From Antitrichia curtipendula (lineage: Eukaryota; Streptophyta; Bryopsida; Hypnales; Leucodontaceae), in assembly GCA_951230915.1 (NCBI GenBank), contig OX579640.1:9568981-9632980 (forward strand): DNA of 64,000 nt, in the 5' to 3' direction. Below, piece after piece: positions 11,863 through 23,740 of the stretch (position 1 is the stretch's first letter; every line of letters starts with the position of its first letter). The notes under the pieces were generated by a model. The model worked only from the letters and a program-made list of their open reading frames with translations. It had not been told where the DNA came from and ran no database searches. A program made the translations under genes and the position numbers.

Positions 11863-14379
11863 CAGGCACCCCTAGTATGAGGTTCAGTTTCTTACATGTA
11901 GACTTCCAATGTCGTTTGCTTGCCTGGTAGGCGTTATTTTGGAATCTGCTACTTCATTCCAGCTTGTACTACCCGTTCTTTCAATGTAAGCTCATGTTTC
12001 AAGACTCATGTTCCAATGTAAGTTCATGTTCCAGGACTCTTGAATGTCAGTCACTTTCCTTGCGAAGACCGGTTTGTGTTTGATTCTTGAAGCTTGATTC
12101 CTGGTGCTATTGGTTTTGGGGTGGCATTCCGGCGATATTTGCGAGTTCCAAATGGATTTTCGAAGCTTATTTGAGAGATGGGAGTTGGATGTGCTGTGAA
12201 TGCTCTTGCGGAAGCTAGATCTGTTCTGTATCGAACTTCCATCTCGAATGAGATACAGAAAGGATTTCTGATCGCTAAAGTATTTGAGAGGGGTCGCTGC
12301 AGAGCATCATGCTTCCTATGTACGTTTTTCATTTAGATTCACTGGTTGTTTTGAGACGAGATCGCGTTCTGATGGAGACTTCAACTTGTATGAAAACCGT
12401 GAAAATCTCTGACTACTTTGGCTTTAATCACTTCCATCGGATGGGATGTGCGGCGCGTGCTGCCTTCTGAGCACGAGGAGCCCACACTCTGCTTGGAGGA
12501 TTGCGACCTTCAATCGTTGTAGAGTAAGTCCTTCACCGTTTTCATGTGCATTACCATAATAGTGATTCTGGACATTGGATATACTTGGAAGCCGGTATGG
12601 TTTGTAAAGTTTACGTATGGGACCTGGATGCCGTTCTCATTTCAAATGATTGCTGATGTACAGGCCTATAGCTCAGCAAAGTGTGGTGCAACCAGAGGCA
12701 ATCACACGCCCTATTACTCGGTATGTCATTGCATCAATGCTCTATTTTCAGTTTTTTTCCGGCTTTTCCCAATTATACATATTACCGATATCTGGTGCAC
12801 ATCATAATGCTGAGTATTCTGCTTTCAGGAGGTTCGGTGCCAATCTGCAGAACAACCAAGTTGCTGCTCGTGTGCCGCTCCAGCGAAAATTTGGTGTGAT
12901 CACACAATACTGGTTACGAAACTGACGTGCAAACTGTGTCTTATTACAGAGAATGTGCGTCACTGATGTCTGTGCTGCATAGCAAGTCTGGAGAAGGGAA
13001 TTTGACCGTGGTACACAAGAAGTACTCTCTGGCCAAGCTTTCAAGCGTGGCAAAGCTTCCCCATGCAGCATCCTTGTGTGCTGCCCAGTCGAACAGCTGA
13101 TCCATTTTACGCCGTTGAGCTCATTCTCTCCATCATACGCACCGGCAGTTGTGGTCCTCTTAACCACTGCCTGAGAATCCACCAGAGGCCTCGACCACTG
13201 AGAAGGCCATCCATCCAAGTAAATATGATGCTCCAAATCTCGTGGTGTATCTAGACACTTCGACTTGTGCAGAGTGGTAGTTGTTGATTCAAAGCTGCAA
13301 ATTTGAGACAGGTCCTAGCTTAGACCGTAGGAGTGAAGAGCGAGGCCTGCGTAGTAGATACGAAGAGTCCGTGAGCCATTGGGAACAGCTTCAATACAAT
13401 TTGGATCATGATTCTCTAGTTCTGGTCGAGTGGGTCCATTTGCGTACAGATAGTGCTGCCACGCATAGATATGTTTTACATCTCTCGCCATTTTAGTTGC
13501 TACTGTCAATCTTCCAAGCTCAGGGGGAATACGAAGGGGAAACAGTCAACCCTTCACTTTTATGTATGGTTGCAGCCTCTCGCTGTACAAACTATGATTC
13601 AGACCAACGCCGGTCTCTGCAATCTTACAATGAAATGAAATTTATTCTTTCTTGATGTGATAAAAATTCTGAAAAAAATTCTTTTCGTAATGGTTTTCTA
13701 CTGGAAGAAACTTTTAGTAGAACGATGAGAATGTGGATGTCCTGTTTATCGTTCACAATGCAATATGCTTTCTCCATTGCACTTTGACACGCAGCCGGCA
13801 ATGATGAAAAAGAGTATGTAAGAACTGTAGTTGTCTGTTGCTAAACTGTGAACAAATGGAGGTAGAGAATCTGTGATCCTAGGAAAGTAAAATTTTCCCA
13901 TCTCTTGCAAAGCCAGATGAAGTGCCAAGTTTGACACGAGTGACCATCTCCGGGAAATGGTGACCCACAGCAAGAAGCCGAAGTAATGGAACAGATCTTG
14001 GATCGTTGGTTCCAAGTACTACTAGTTGCCAGTACTGTAAAACGATTTAACAAATTGCAATTTCTGTCCAGTATCCTTCCAGTCCGTTAGTTCTGCCAAT
14101 TCGTACCACTGGGTACATCAGATTAGTACCAAGAATTGTTTGGTTGACTTGGACATGGCAAATAAGGCAATTTTCGATTTGAATTCTGATAAAAAAAAGG
14201 TAGAGTCTGAGGTTCCTAAACCGAAACATGAGTCGTAGCTGCTGAAGCTAAGAACCTAACTTCGCTAAATCAGCCCGTGAAGGGGTAATGACCCGCAGCT
14301 GCCACCATTAGCAGATTGAAATCAGAAAAACAAGCAAACACTAAACCCGAAGCAGTGAGAACATTTGATGCTGCAGTGC
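11863..14379. other. Central spacer of the Harbinger element
   Basis: About 2.5 kb between the two convergent genes. Many short open frames occur on both strands but none is recognisable. A small repeat of TTCATGTT and CAATGTAAG words at 11980-12035 may form the 3' UTR of ORF1. The stretch may have been captured from elsewhere. Confidence 0.45.
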
Positions 14380-15525
14380 TTAGAAATCTCCACCCCAGCC
14401 AAAGTGCTCCTCGTTCTCTTCTTGGTCATCTGGAACAACAGTATCGAAGTTCATGCGGCGGCGATGAAGGAAGTTAGTCAACTTCACAACAGCCTCAAAA
14501 AAATGACAAAAACGTTGCCTGCGGTTGTCAAATCGTTTCATTAGCCTTCGCCACTTTTGCTTCAGACCTCCAATGCCCTACTCCACCTGAATACGAAAGC
14601 CTGCATGCATCTTGTTCCAAGCGTTTACCACTTCTTCTGAGATCCCCGCATCCATCTCATGGCCTTGAATCCGTCTCATGATAAACATTTCCGTACCAAT
14701 GTACCCTGCGTCCCCAAGCACGTACTCAAAATATTGGGTGACGTCGTTATGAGCAAACCGCTGACGCCATGTCGTGTGCAGCTCTGATGCGCGTAGGCAG
14801 CTCACATCGTGAAATGACCCAGGGTAGGTAGAATCTATGTAGATGAACAAACCATGGTGATCCACAATGACGACGTTGTTCATGCAATACATTTTCTTGC
14901 GGCCGTTGAACCACTTGCTATGATCTGGATTTTTCCATGGCCTACGAATCTTGACCAAGGTCCCGTCAATGATGCCAATACACCCTGGAAATCCAGGCAC
15001 CATAGTCGCTAAAGCCTCCCTCTCCATAACGTCCGGCCACTTGATTTCATCCCTCAAAGCCCAACTCACACAAGTAACAATAAACACTTGATCACTGCTA
15101 ATTGAGGACTTTGACCAATTCCAAAGGAAACTAGGCAAGGCTGCAATGGGATCATGCTTCATATACAACAAGAAGCTAAGCAGTCGTTGTTCTGGATTCA
15201 TCTTAGACGGACGCCCTGATACGATACGAACAACACCTGTAGATCGTGCATGGTCTACAATTGTTGGACAAACCAGTCGGCACAAATCCGCAAATTCAGA
15301 AATCGAAAAGTTAGTGAGAACCTTAAACAAAGCTGGAGTAGACATCATGGCTGCTAGTACATCACGAACACCTTCGTTGGGGTTTACCGATTCTTGACCA
15401 CCTTCCTCCAACTCGTTTGTGTGCAGGAGCTCCATCGTGCTCTCCATTGCCAGTTGAACAACGAACATGGCCTGCTCCTCATCACTCTCTGATGAGGAGG
15501 ACGAATCCGAAGTGTTGGTATCCAT
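14380..15525 (-). pseudogene. PIF/Harbinger DDE transposase with one in-frame stop
   Basis: Would cut and paste the element through a DDE catalytic centre. Read from 15525 downward: an acidic Ser-rich start (MDTNTSDSSSSSESDEE), a helical N-terminal region, then the nuclease domain (DDE_Tnp_4 type). The first catalytic aspartate is in GIIDGTLVKI, the second in VLGDAGYIG, and the glutamate in RIQVE. The codon right after that glutamate is TAG (14578-14580). In the family this place is normally tryptophan (EWGIGGLK-like), so TGG to TAG is the likely change. The frame stays open for 65 more codons (GIGGLKQKWRRLMKRF onward) to TAA at 14380-14382, and keeps family similarity. So the gene is broken by a single nonsense mutation; a short product of 315 residues would lack the C-terminal helices. 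Confidence 0.88.
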
Positions 15526-15599
15526 CTCCGGACTCCCAGATCACCGTAACGACCCCTAAACCTCACCAAAAGTGGACTGAAGTAAACACCCTAAACGAG

Positions 15600-15841
15600 A
15601 AACCAAATTTGCCTGAACCCAATCCTTTCTCAAAATCACGTTTCGAAATCACGTACCCACCCTAACCTCTGGAGCAATCAAAATGACGTACCCACCGTAA
15701 ACCTCTGCAGCGATCAACAAGAACCAAAATCGCCTGAACCCAATCCTTTCTCGAAATCACGTTTCGAAATCACGTACGCACCCTAACCTCTGCAGCACTC
15801 AAAATCATGTATCCACCCTAAACGTTTGCAGCGATCAATCA
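15600..15841. repeat. Two-copy tandem repeat (121 bp) upstream of the transposase
   Basis: The word GCCTGAACCCAATCCTTTCT starts at 15611 and again at 15732, a period of 121 bp. Each copy also holds AATCACGTTTCGAAATCACG and CACCCTAA. The repeat lies in the presumed transposase promoter or leader and may hold binding sites for the element's own proteins. Confidence 0.8.
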
Positions 15842-16354
15842 TCACGACCCTGGCTCGATGTGCGTCTGCCCCCCCCGAGCAACACAGCAGCGAGAGTTGC
15901 GTCGTCGAAGTTGCGAGCACGGCGCGGCATCAGCCTTCGCCAACTGTCGGGGGACGTCACCGGGTATCTCCCCTCGGTATCGCAAAACTCCCGGTCTGTT
16001 GGCTGGAGTTTCAAAACTCCAGCTGACTTTGCGGTTTTACTCCCTTGGCGTAAATTTGTAAAAAAGTCCCCTCCAAACTGGGGGGGACTTTACGAATAAC
16101 TCTCTTATATACAAAATATTTCACTTTAGACTATGATAATGCATAACTTCTATGGTTAAGATCTTTTATTTTAATCCAAATTTCAAAAAATTATGGAAAT
16201 ACGTTATATTATATAATACATCTAAATAATTAGTCCAAAATCCTTGGACGTGAAGGGACTATACCACATACTCAAGTAATTGTCTAAGAAATTCATTCAT
16301 GTTCTTTTAGAAAACTATTTGAGCCGTTTAAAGATAGACAATGTTTTTAATTAA

Positions 16355-17282
16355 CCCCTAAAGGACCAACATGCGTTTTTTGGCCGTATAGAATTTTTGG
16401 GCAGGTACATACAACTAGAGATTTCCATATTTTTGGCTGAAATTTTAATGAAAGGTGGGGGCAAGGAGTATTAGTTTCATATGCACCAAATTTCATGACA
16501 TTTGGAAATACGAGTTAAAAGTTATGGCCTAATATGTTATTTTTTTTTGTAACTGGGCAGTCCGGGCAGATTAAAAAAATTACTTTTTTCGAAAATAAAA
16601 ATTTGAAATTGATTTTCTAGAGTTATATATAGATAAAAAGCTTTGAATCATCCCATTTTGATCAATGAGTCAAAAGTTATGAAGATTTTAAGTTTGCGGG
16701 CAGTTATGGATTCTCTACTGTAAAATAAACTTTGAAGTCCTTTATCTTACTCAATTTTCAATAATTTTTGAAAAAAAATAAAGTCTTAGGATGTATATTG
16801 TTTATTACAACATTACAACCATTGGGATTGGCATTTTTCAAATCTATAATAAAATTCTTGACAATTTTGAATTTTGAATCATTCTTTATTACTATCTACT
16901 TACTATTTTTTTCCTATATGTTGGACAATTCCAAATGAAGTGAAAATTTTCAAGCATGTAGACAACTTGTCTAGGAAATAGAATCCAAAGAAGCACCATC
17001 ATTTTGGACACTTTTTCATCGAAAAGTGAGCTTGTGAAGTGCAGCTGCCCTGTTTTGTGCAGGGCCAAAAAAATGGTTTCAGTGAATTTGAATGCTTATA
17101 TCTTGCAATCCAAGGGGTGGAAATTTCTGAAATTTTTACCGCATGTTCTCAAGTCAGTAAACTATATGATCCTACGGTTACATTTGTCAAAAAAGAGTTT
17201 AAAAAAATAAATTGGGTACTTCTACTAAAATTGGCAGTTTTTGAGCGTTTTCAGTGAGAACAAAGTCATGGAACTTTAGGGG
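16355..17282. mobile_element. piggyBac-type MITE, copy C (TTAA target duplication)
   Basis: A 928-bp element flanked by TTAA at 16351-16354 and 17283-17286. The ends are CCCCTAAAGGACC (left) and the complement of CCCCTAAAGTTCC (right). No transposase frame is present. Part of the interior (about 16640-16830) matches a segment at 19735-19925 in inverse orientation, which marks a second, decayed relative. Confidence 0.75.
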
Positions 17283-17637
17283 TTAACAAGAGATAAAATT
17301 CATATAAAATTAAAGAAAAAAATAGAGACTTTCAAATTGATTTTGAAAATAATCTTAGATACATGTGCTCATTTTATATAGTCCTCTTTTACATCCCCCG
17401 TGAACACACATGGTTTTCTAAATTACAAGGGTGTGTGACCTCTCCGGAGTAAGTACTCTATTTTTTCATTCAATACCTTAATGTGAGTGATTACCTTGGT
17501 CAAATGCACAATTGTGGAAAACAACTCTTTCCATTTGTAATAGAAATGGCATTTGTAGAATCACATTTTCTAACTTTAATTAATTATTCAACTTATTTGG
17601 AATGCAACAACGTAACTAACCACACGGTACAATACTA

Positions 17638-18081
17638 AGGTGGAGACACCCATACCCGATCATCTAAGCTGTTTTTGAGCACATGATGAGCAGTATGAAG
17701 GGATGCATATTTTTCTGCTGTAGAAGGATTGGAAATACGAAGACTGCAATTTTTCAGTAATTTTATTTTCAAAACTGGAATTATTGTGATTTTTGGGAGT
17801 CCAAATGTAGGCTGAACCCATAGCCAGTCTGTAGAGTTCTTCAATTCCGCTACTGAAGAGCATACTACCTGTTCACTTCTGCATTGAAAAAACACATGCA
17901 TGTGGGATGACAAATTATCATTATCATCACACTTGGCATTCATAAAGCACTACGCATAGATTTTTCAGTGGTACTGCTTGGAACCTCATTACAACCACAA
18001 ATCACACACTCCCATGGACCAAAATATTGGTGCCCTATCTGTTGGGTATGGGACCCTGGTTGGGTATAGGTGTCTCTACCT
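17638..18081. mobile_element. TA-flanked MITE, AGGTGGAGACACC family
   Basis: A 444-bp element with inverted ends AGGTGGAGACACCCATACCC and AGGTAGAGACACCTATACCC, and TA on both flanks (17636-17637, 18082-18083). This fits Tc1/mariner-type MITEs. An open frame of about 100 residues on the minus strand inside (17635-17943) has no recognisable domain. A relative with similar ends lies at 61695-62101. Confidence 0.75.
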
Positions 18082-19130
18082 TAAGTTATCTTGCGACACA
18101 CAAGATGCAAATGTGTCCATGCTGTTGAGACAATAACTATCTATGATTTTATTAATGATTGGCAGTTCTCATCAAGAATTGCCTTTGCAACCTCTTGTAG
18201 ATTACCTTTGAAAATTCGTAGGAAGTACATAATTTTTTAATTATTTTTAATATTATTTTAATATTGTTGATGATTTCTATTTATCTATAATAAAAAAATA
18301 ACACCTAATTGTGATTTTGATTCTATTTATAAACACCAACTTAAATGAACAAGAATGGCCAAGAAAGCTAAAGATGTTGGCTCATTCTACGTGGTAGCTA
18401 CCATATTTGTGTGTAGGTGAAGTGCAATTTTTATATCAAACTGACATGAAATAATGCTAAGTTTAGGCAAAATTATTGTAAGAATGACATTCAATCTATT
18501 ATTGGATGAAAATTTTATTATTGAGTGTGTACAAGTGAATTTTTTCTTATTATCTAGGTTTATTTTTTTGAAGCTAGTATTCTTGCCCCAAATGGTTTAA
18601 ACCTTAGACTAATAGGTGCATTTTTCATGTCTACAATAATCTTGAAAGCCATCAATCATCCATTTCGGGGCTCAACTTCAAATGTAAAGTGCTATAGGCA
18701 AAATTTTGCTTTGGTACCTGTGAGTCTTTTAGGTAGCATTTGAAAGCAGTTTATTTTCACTGTCCAATGTCTAAATTTATGTTTCCTTACACCTACTCAA
18801 AGTCCTTAGGGATGCGCTTCCAATGAAAAAAAATTCAAGTTCTATTTATATACAAGTCAATAGTTTAAGAAAATTTGGTAGACCATTATACTAGTTAGAT
18901 TGAGAATGAACTTGTGCTCTAGTCTAAATCCAATTGCAAAGTAACCTCATGTACTTGAGATTTGAACTTTTAAAACTTATGTAGCAAAATAATGAGAATG
19001 AAATATGTGTATAAAGTAATTATAGTGGCATGTTGGTGTCTACCATTCTTATGTATTCATTTCATATGTCAAGTAGAATTTTGACCTCAAGATGTAGGTG
19101 AAGTAGTATTTTAAGATTGTCACATAGCAA
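18082..19130. other. AT-rich spacer
   Basis: No gene or RNA is recognised. It contains the second dispersed-repeat copy at about 18530-18700. Confidence 0.5.
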
Positions 19131-19135
19131 TTTTA

Positions 19136-19325
19136 CACTACCACCACATGGGATGTTTTAAGTAAGGTTTTTAGTATAGTCCTAGTTGTAAGATTTTAAA
19201 TTAATGACCATCTAGGAGATTTTTAGTAAAAATTTATTTAAATATCTTTTAAAAGGTAATTATTTAAAATCTTACTATTAAAACTATACTAAAAGCCTTA
19301 CTAAACACTCTATATTGTGGTAGTG
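19136..19325. mobile_element. Small MITE with CACTACCAC ends
   Basis: A 190-bp element whose two halves are inverted copies for most of their length. It begins CACTACCACCACAT and ends in the complement of CACTACCACAATAT; AGTAAGG, TTTAGTATAGT and GTAAGATTTTAAAT recur on both sides. TTTTA occurs directly before (19131-19135) and after (19326-19330), so the target duplication is up to 5 bp. It can fold into a nearly complete hairpin. The superfamily is uncertain. Confidence 0.65.
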
Positions 19326-19459
19326 TTTTAATTTTCAATCAACCAAAATCAAATTAAAAATGGTACTAAGGATCCTATTGCACGTTTTTTTAAAGTAACA
19401 AGACTCATTGAATAGAGATACTTATAATTAGGTGCTTGTTGAATGTAAGTATGTAACTA

Positions 19460-20000
19460 TACAAATGAATTTTTTCTTATTGTCACTAGATTTAACCCTA
19501 AAAGGACAAGACCTATCACCAATAAAGGTACTTTGTCAAAAATGATCCGATTTTTCAACAATAGGTGCATTCTTCATTTCTTAAATAAACTTGAAAGTCA
19601 TCCATTGGCCAATTTTTGGTTTAAGGTTCTAAATCCTAGAGGTTGATCCAAATAGTAAGTAGAAAGAGGCAAAATATGATTAAATCCACTAAAGAAATAA
19701 GAATTATAGAATTGAAAGATTTCCAATTTCAATGATTATATTGTTGTAATAAACAACCTGCATATTGTGTTTTATTTTTTTCAAAAATGTTGAAAATTTT
19801 ATTCACAATAGAACTACAAAGTTTATTTTAGGGTATAGATTCTATAACCACTTCCAGATTTAAAAGCCTCATGACTTTCACTAAATTAATCAAATTAGAA
19901 TGACCATGTTCAATTTGTTATGCTTTAAAAAGTATTTTTTTCTAAGTTGTCCAAGCTACCCAAATCATATAGTTTATTTTTAACTATGTAGTCAAAAGAT
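19460..20000. repeat. Decayed repeats: dispersed copy and inverted relative of MITE C
   Basis: About 19460-19640 is the third copy of the dispersed repeat. About 19735-19925 matches 16640-16830 of MITE C on the opposite strand (shared words TTGTTTATTACAAC and AAAATAAACTTTG). Ends are no longer clear. Confidence 0.5.
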
Positions 20001-20199
20001 TTGTAGACAAGATTTTAAATTTAAAATAGCAAATTTAGAGTATTAGGAGCCATTAGGGGCCCCTTATTAGGAAAAAGTAGAAAACACTTTAAATATAAAG
20101 TTAATTTATATGTTATAGTGTAAATAGGGTTAAATTAATAAATTAATAAATTAATTTTTTTTTTTAAATTAAAAAAATATAGTATAAGTAAAAAAAAAT

Positions 20200-21570
20200 T
20201 AGAAAGACACACCCTTTGGGAAGGGGTGCCAAGAAAACTATAAATAGGTTTTGAAAACAATAAAAAAATTGGCATTTTGAACATGACCCATATGTAAGTA
20301 TTTGCGTTATATTATATATTTATATAATTTGTGTTTCTTGCTTTGTGAAATTTCTTTATATTTGTGAAGTTTAGGGTTTGCCTTATTGAGTGCTTGTTCT
20401 GGCGAAATCTTTCTGTAAGGCTATTTTACCGAGGAATCTGTGCTTGTGTGTCTGAGAGTGTGAAATCTGTATTACATCAAATTGGAAACATTCTTTGTTA
20501 AGTAAGGATCTGGCCAAACGGAAGCTTACATTGCAGAATGATCAGAATTGAGTGTAACTGAGTGTAATTGAGAGAGCAATTGGGATTGATGGGTGCATTG
20601 ATTATAAACTCTACCTATTACTGGGTGACTGAATGTCGCGATTTGCTGGGAAACAACCTGTTGATTAAATGGGTCGCAATTCTGGATATCTGAGAGTGCC
20701 GAGATTTTTCCATCTGCTCAAAATACAAACCTGCACTGATTGAATTCTCAAGAAAATTGAGCAAGAAGGGCGACGAGGAGCAGGACGATCAACAAGTTGA
20801 TTTCTTGTGAAGATCCCAACTGGGGTGTTTGTCATTTTGAACTTGATGCAGTATTTGATAATTCCAGTGTGAATTTCTGGATGGATTGTTGAAATTGCTT
20901 GGGCTGTGGGTTCGTGATTGCAACCTGCTTTGAAGACTGGAACTAGGAAACGGAGACAATTGACGCCAGATCGATGAAGTCTCCGAAGGTGCTAGGCCGT
21001 ACATTGTGAGGCGCGGCTGAATCTCTGATCAATCTGCGATTGAAGATTGGTGGCGAATTCGAAATCCAGCACCTGGTGCGATCATTGCGAGTGGATTCAG
21101 AAATCTTCAAAGCCAGAGGACGACTCCAATGTGGAGATTTTGATCGCTGCCCCTGCATCGAAGAGAGCTCGGTGGGCAATCTGGAGTCAGAGCGGCAAGA
21201 ATTCGGCGCTGCTGCAGCGGAATTTCTACGCCAGACGATTTACTACCTGCTTGGCCTGATACAAAATCCAGGAGCGTGATCGGGAGAAAGAAAGATTGGA
21301 GCAGTTCCGAAGAAGAAGAGGATTTACTGTGAAGATTACCACCATCAAGCGAATACAGAGTTGGAAGATTGCGAGTTGGAACGTGTCTACAATTCACGAA
21401 TTTCTCACCCTCAAATTGAGAAATTTCAGAAGCCAAATTGACCAAATTCCGATAAGACATGAAGAAATCAGGGGTGAATTGAGAATCGTGATTCCTTTGC
21501 GACCGGCGACGGAAGCTGCGACTTACAGGATTAGGGATTTCAGCGCGGTCACGGGTCACTTGTCACGGTG
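20200..21570. other. GC-richer island, possible unrecognised transcript
   Basis: This stretch is clearly richer in G and C than its flanks. A TATAAATAG box is seen near 20241 on the plus strand. An open stretch at about 21040-21279 (+) reads like a protein (FEIQHLVRSLRVD, FLRQTIYYLLGLIQ) but stops early and matches no family I recognise. Overlapping minus-strand frames (20789-21559) are equally plausible. It could be a non-coding transcript, a worn gene, or the leader of a retroelement whose body is gone. Confidence 0.3.
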
Positions 21571-21949
21571 ACAAGGTACGGACTTGGTTATAGGCCAGGT
21601 CGCACAGCTTTGGGAGTTGGGACTGGTTCTACTTGGCTTTGGGTCCGTTTGAATGGCCACAGGGCCTGTTACTAGTTTAAAATTTATTTAAATGGTTTTA
21701 GGGGAGCAGTCCACGGTTTGAAATTTTTATTTTATTTTATTTATTTTTATATATAAAATTATTAAGTGCTTGATTGTGGAAATTTGAGCTCTAAGGGTCC
21801 AAATTTTTCGAACGGCCCTTGGGCCGTGCTACAAGTTGGGACCAGTTCAACAATCTAAGAATTTTTCATTATTATTTGAAAGTGCTTGGTCTTAGGTTCT
21901 CTAAGTTTGATTTATGTTGTAATTGTTCCAATGTTTTGTTTGTGTATTA

Positions 21950-22285
21950 ACAATGGTTTGGACAAATTGCCAATTGACTAATTGCCCTAAAAGCTGGAGA
22001 AAATCTTAAGGAAAAAGGCAAAACTCGGTAAGAAACCTAAACTCATTACTCTTTACATTATTGGACAAATTGCCCTACAGAGACAGACATAGACATTTGG
22101 TAATAGGATTTGCTCATGGCGAGCACCTACTGGACCAATTGCCCTAAACATAAAAAGGTTTAATTAAGGAATTACGTGTATTATTTTCAAAGTATTATCT
22201 TGTGTGATTAGGTCTAGTGCATGCATTGCATAAGACAAATTGCCCAACCTGACTTATTACCCAGACTCATTGCCCACCTGTAGGA
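21950..22285. repeat. Cluster of AATTGCCC-type motifs
   Basis: Five words of the form GACNAATTGCCC or close variants occur near 21963, 21978, 22064, 22132 and 22232, with a looser ACTCATTGCCC near 22263. The spacing is irregular. No surrounding tandem unit is visible. Confidence 0.5.
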
Positions 22286-22289
22286 CACT

Positions 22290-23190
22290 ATATAGGACTG
22301 TGACGTCATTCATTGTGTCTGCATACATCTGTAAAGGACTAAACCAAATTTGAATCCCTGGGAATAAGAGTGATAACCTAGTTCTAAAAATTGAATAATA
22401 TATACTTATACATATTCTCATAAATCTAATGTACATGTGACTTTAGCCACAGAACGATAGACGATTTGACCATTCCCCTAGAAATTTAGAACCCCTATAA
22501 TTAGTCCTGGGTTTTTGGTGAACTAGACAAAACCTATACTACAAGATTGTTATGAAAATTGTTGCTCCTTAAAACTACCCCTCAATCAAATGAAAAATCA
22601 CCTACATATACGTTGTGTGAATATTTCAAACCAAAAAAATGGAAATTCCATTTGTAAAGAGATGATTGAAAACACTATGTTGCAAAAAAATGTTAATTGA
22701 TCATTTTTGATTTCCTTCAATCCTTTAAAGCCTACATGGACATAGGCTAGAGAAGTTTCTATATTCAATTGATCATATAATCAATAAAAATGTGATTTTT
22801 GAGTTCAAATTTTTATTATGAATTTGGTACCTCACTATATAGTTGCTGTAAATTGTTCATATTTTTTTCATTTATTGGTCACTTTTAATGATTTATCATG
22901 TACATAGCTGATAGCTCTTTCAAATGGATCACAATTATGAAAAAAAAAATCCAAAAACATGAGAAAATTATGAAAAAAAACTAGCAACATTAAAGTAGAG
23001 TTATTTTTCTATGCTAAAATTTTCCAGGTCATCTCAAGTGTAGGTCATGTGATTGAGTTGCATTTAAATTTTGATGAGTTTTTGGATTTTCATTTGTGAG
23101 GCAAGTTGATTCTCACAAGCGATGTGGCACCTGAATTCAATCTTCACTTTCACTCTAGATTCGAATGCAAACTACTATTCAAAAAGCAAC
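22290..23190. other. AT-rich spacer
   Basis: Nothing recognisable in any frame or as a repeat with clear ends. Confidence 0.5.
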
Positions 23191-23199
23191 ATTATAGAT

Positions 23200-23740
23200 T
23201 TTTCTAAGTGATGATCAAGGATGAATCATGGAGTCATGAACTTCCACCAACACGTTTTACTCTCTCATTTCATTGGAGGATCACCTGCAAAGTACAACTT
23301 ATTGATAGAAATGGAGAACTTTGTATGAAGAAAGCACTGTAGAAAGGGACATTAAATCCATTAAAATCCTGCTCCTTTTTTCAATACTAAACCAAAGGGC
23401 AACAAACTTGGTTGACGTTCTACTAGCAAACACATGGGCAAGCATGACTTTTGCTAACTATTTATGGCCACAAATCTTTGAATAGGTATGGGATTGTCTA
23501 CTCTCTACAACCTCCCACATTTGCAATTGCAAAAAAGTTATATAGTTAAATAGTACGAGTAATAAGCACTTGATCTCCTTCAACAGATTTGGCTCTTGTA
23601 CCAAAGAGAGCTCACAAAACAACCCTCCCTACTCTTACCAGCACCTTCTACTCTTTCATTTCTTACGCAGAATCGACTAAACAGTATAATCGACAGAGAT
23701 TGAGTTTGCAGTCTGAAAGTAGTTTCTGCCATTGATGGCA
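23200..23740. repeat. Duplicated block downstream of the AP2 gene
   Basis: Aligns in the same orientation to pieces of 38580-39870. Shared words include TATGAAGAAAGCACT, AAATCCATTAAAA, TCTACTCTCTACAACCTCCC and AGTCTGAAAG. The second copy is longer and carries extra sequence between the matching pieces. No gene is evident in either copy. Confidence 0.75.

Larger units (their letters stand above)
10428..16103. mobile_element. PIF/Harbinger-type DNA transposon, near-complete
   Basis: A 5676-bp element. The 17-bp terminal inverted repeats differ at one base: AGAGTTATTCGCAAAGT on the left and the complement of AGAGTTATTCGTAAAGT on the right. It is bounded by a 3-bp direct duplication CTT (10425-10427 and 16104-16106). 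Inside are the two genes expected for this superfamily, in convergent order: a Myb/SANT-like accessory protein (+) and a DDE transposase (-). Subterminal palindromes occur at 10454-10469 and 16003-16022. The transposase has one nonsense codon, so the copy is probably not autonomous, although the accessory frame and both ends are intact. The GC-rich ends contrast with the AT-rich surroundings. Confidence 0.93.

Noticed and set aside
12802..13236. A 144-residue minus-strand frame inside the Harbinger spacer
   Set aside because: No domain, no conserved partner in the superfamily, and overlapped by frames of similar length on the other strand.
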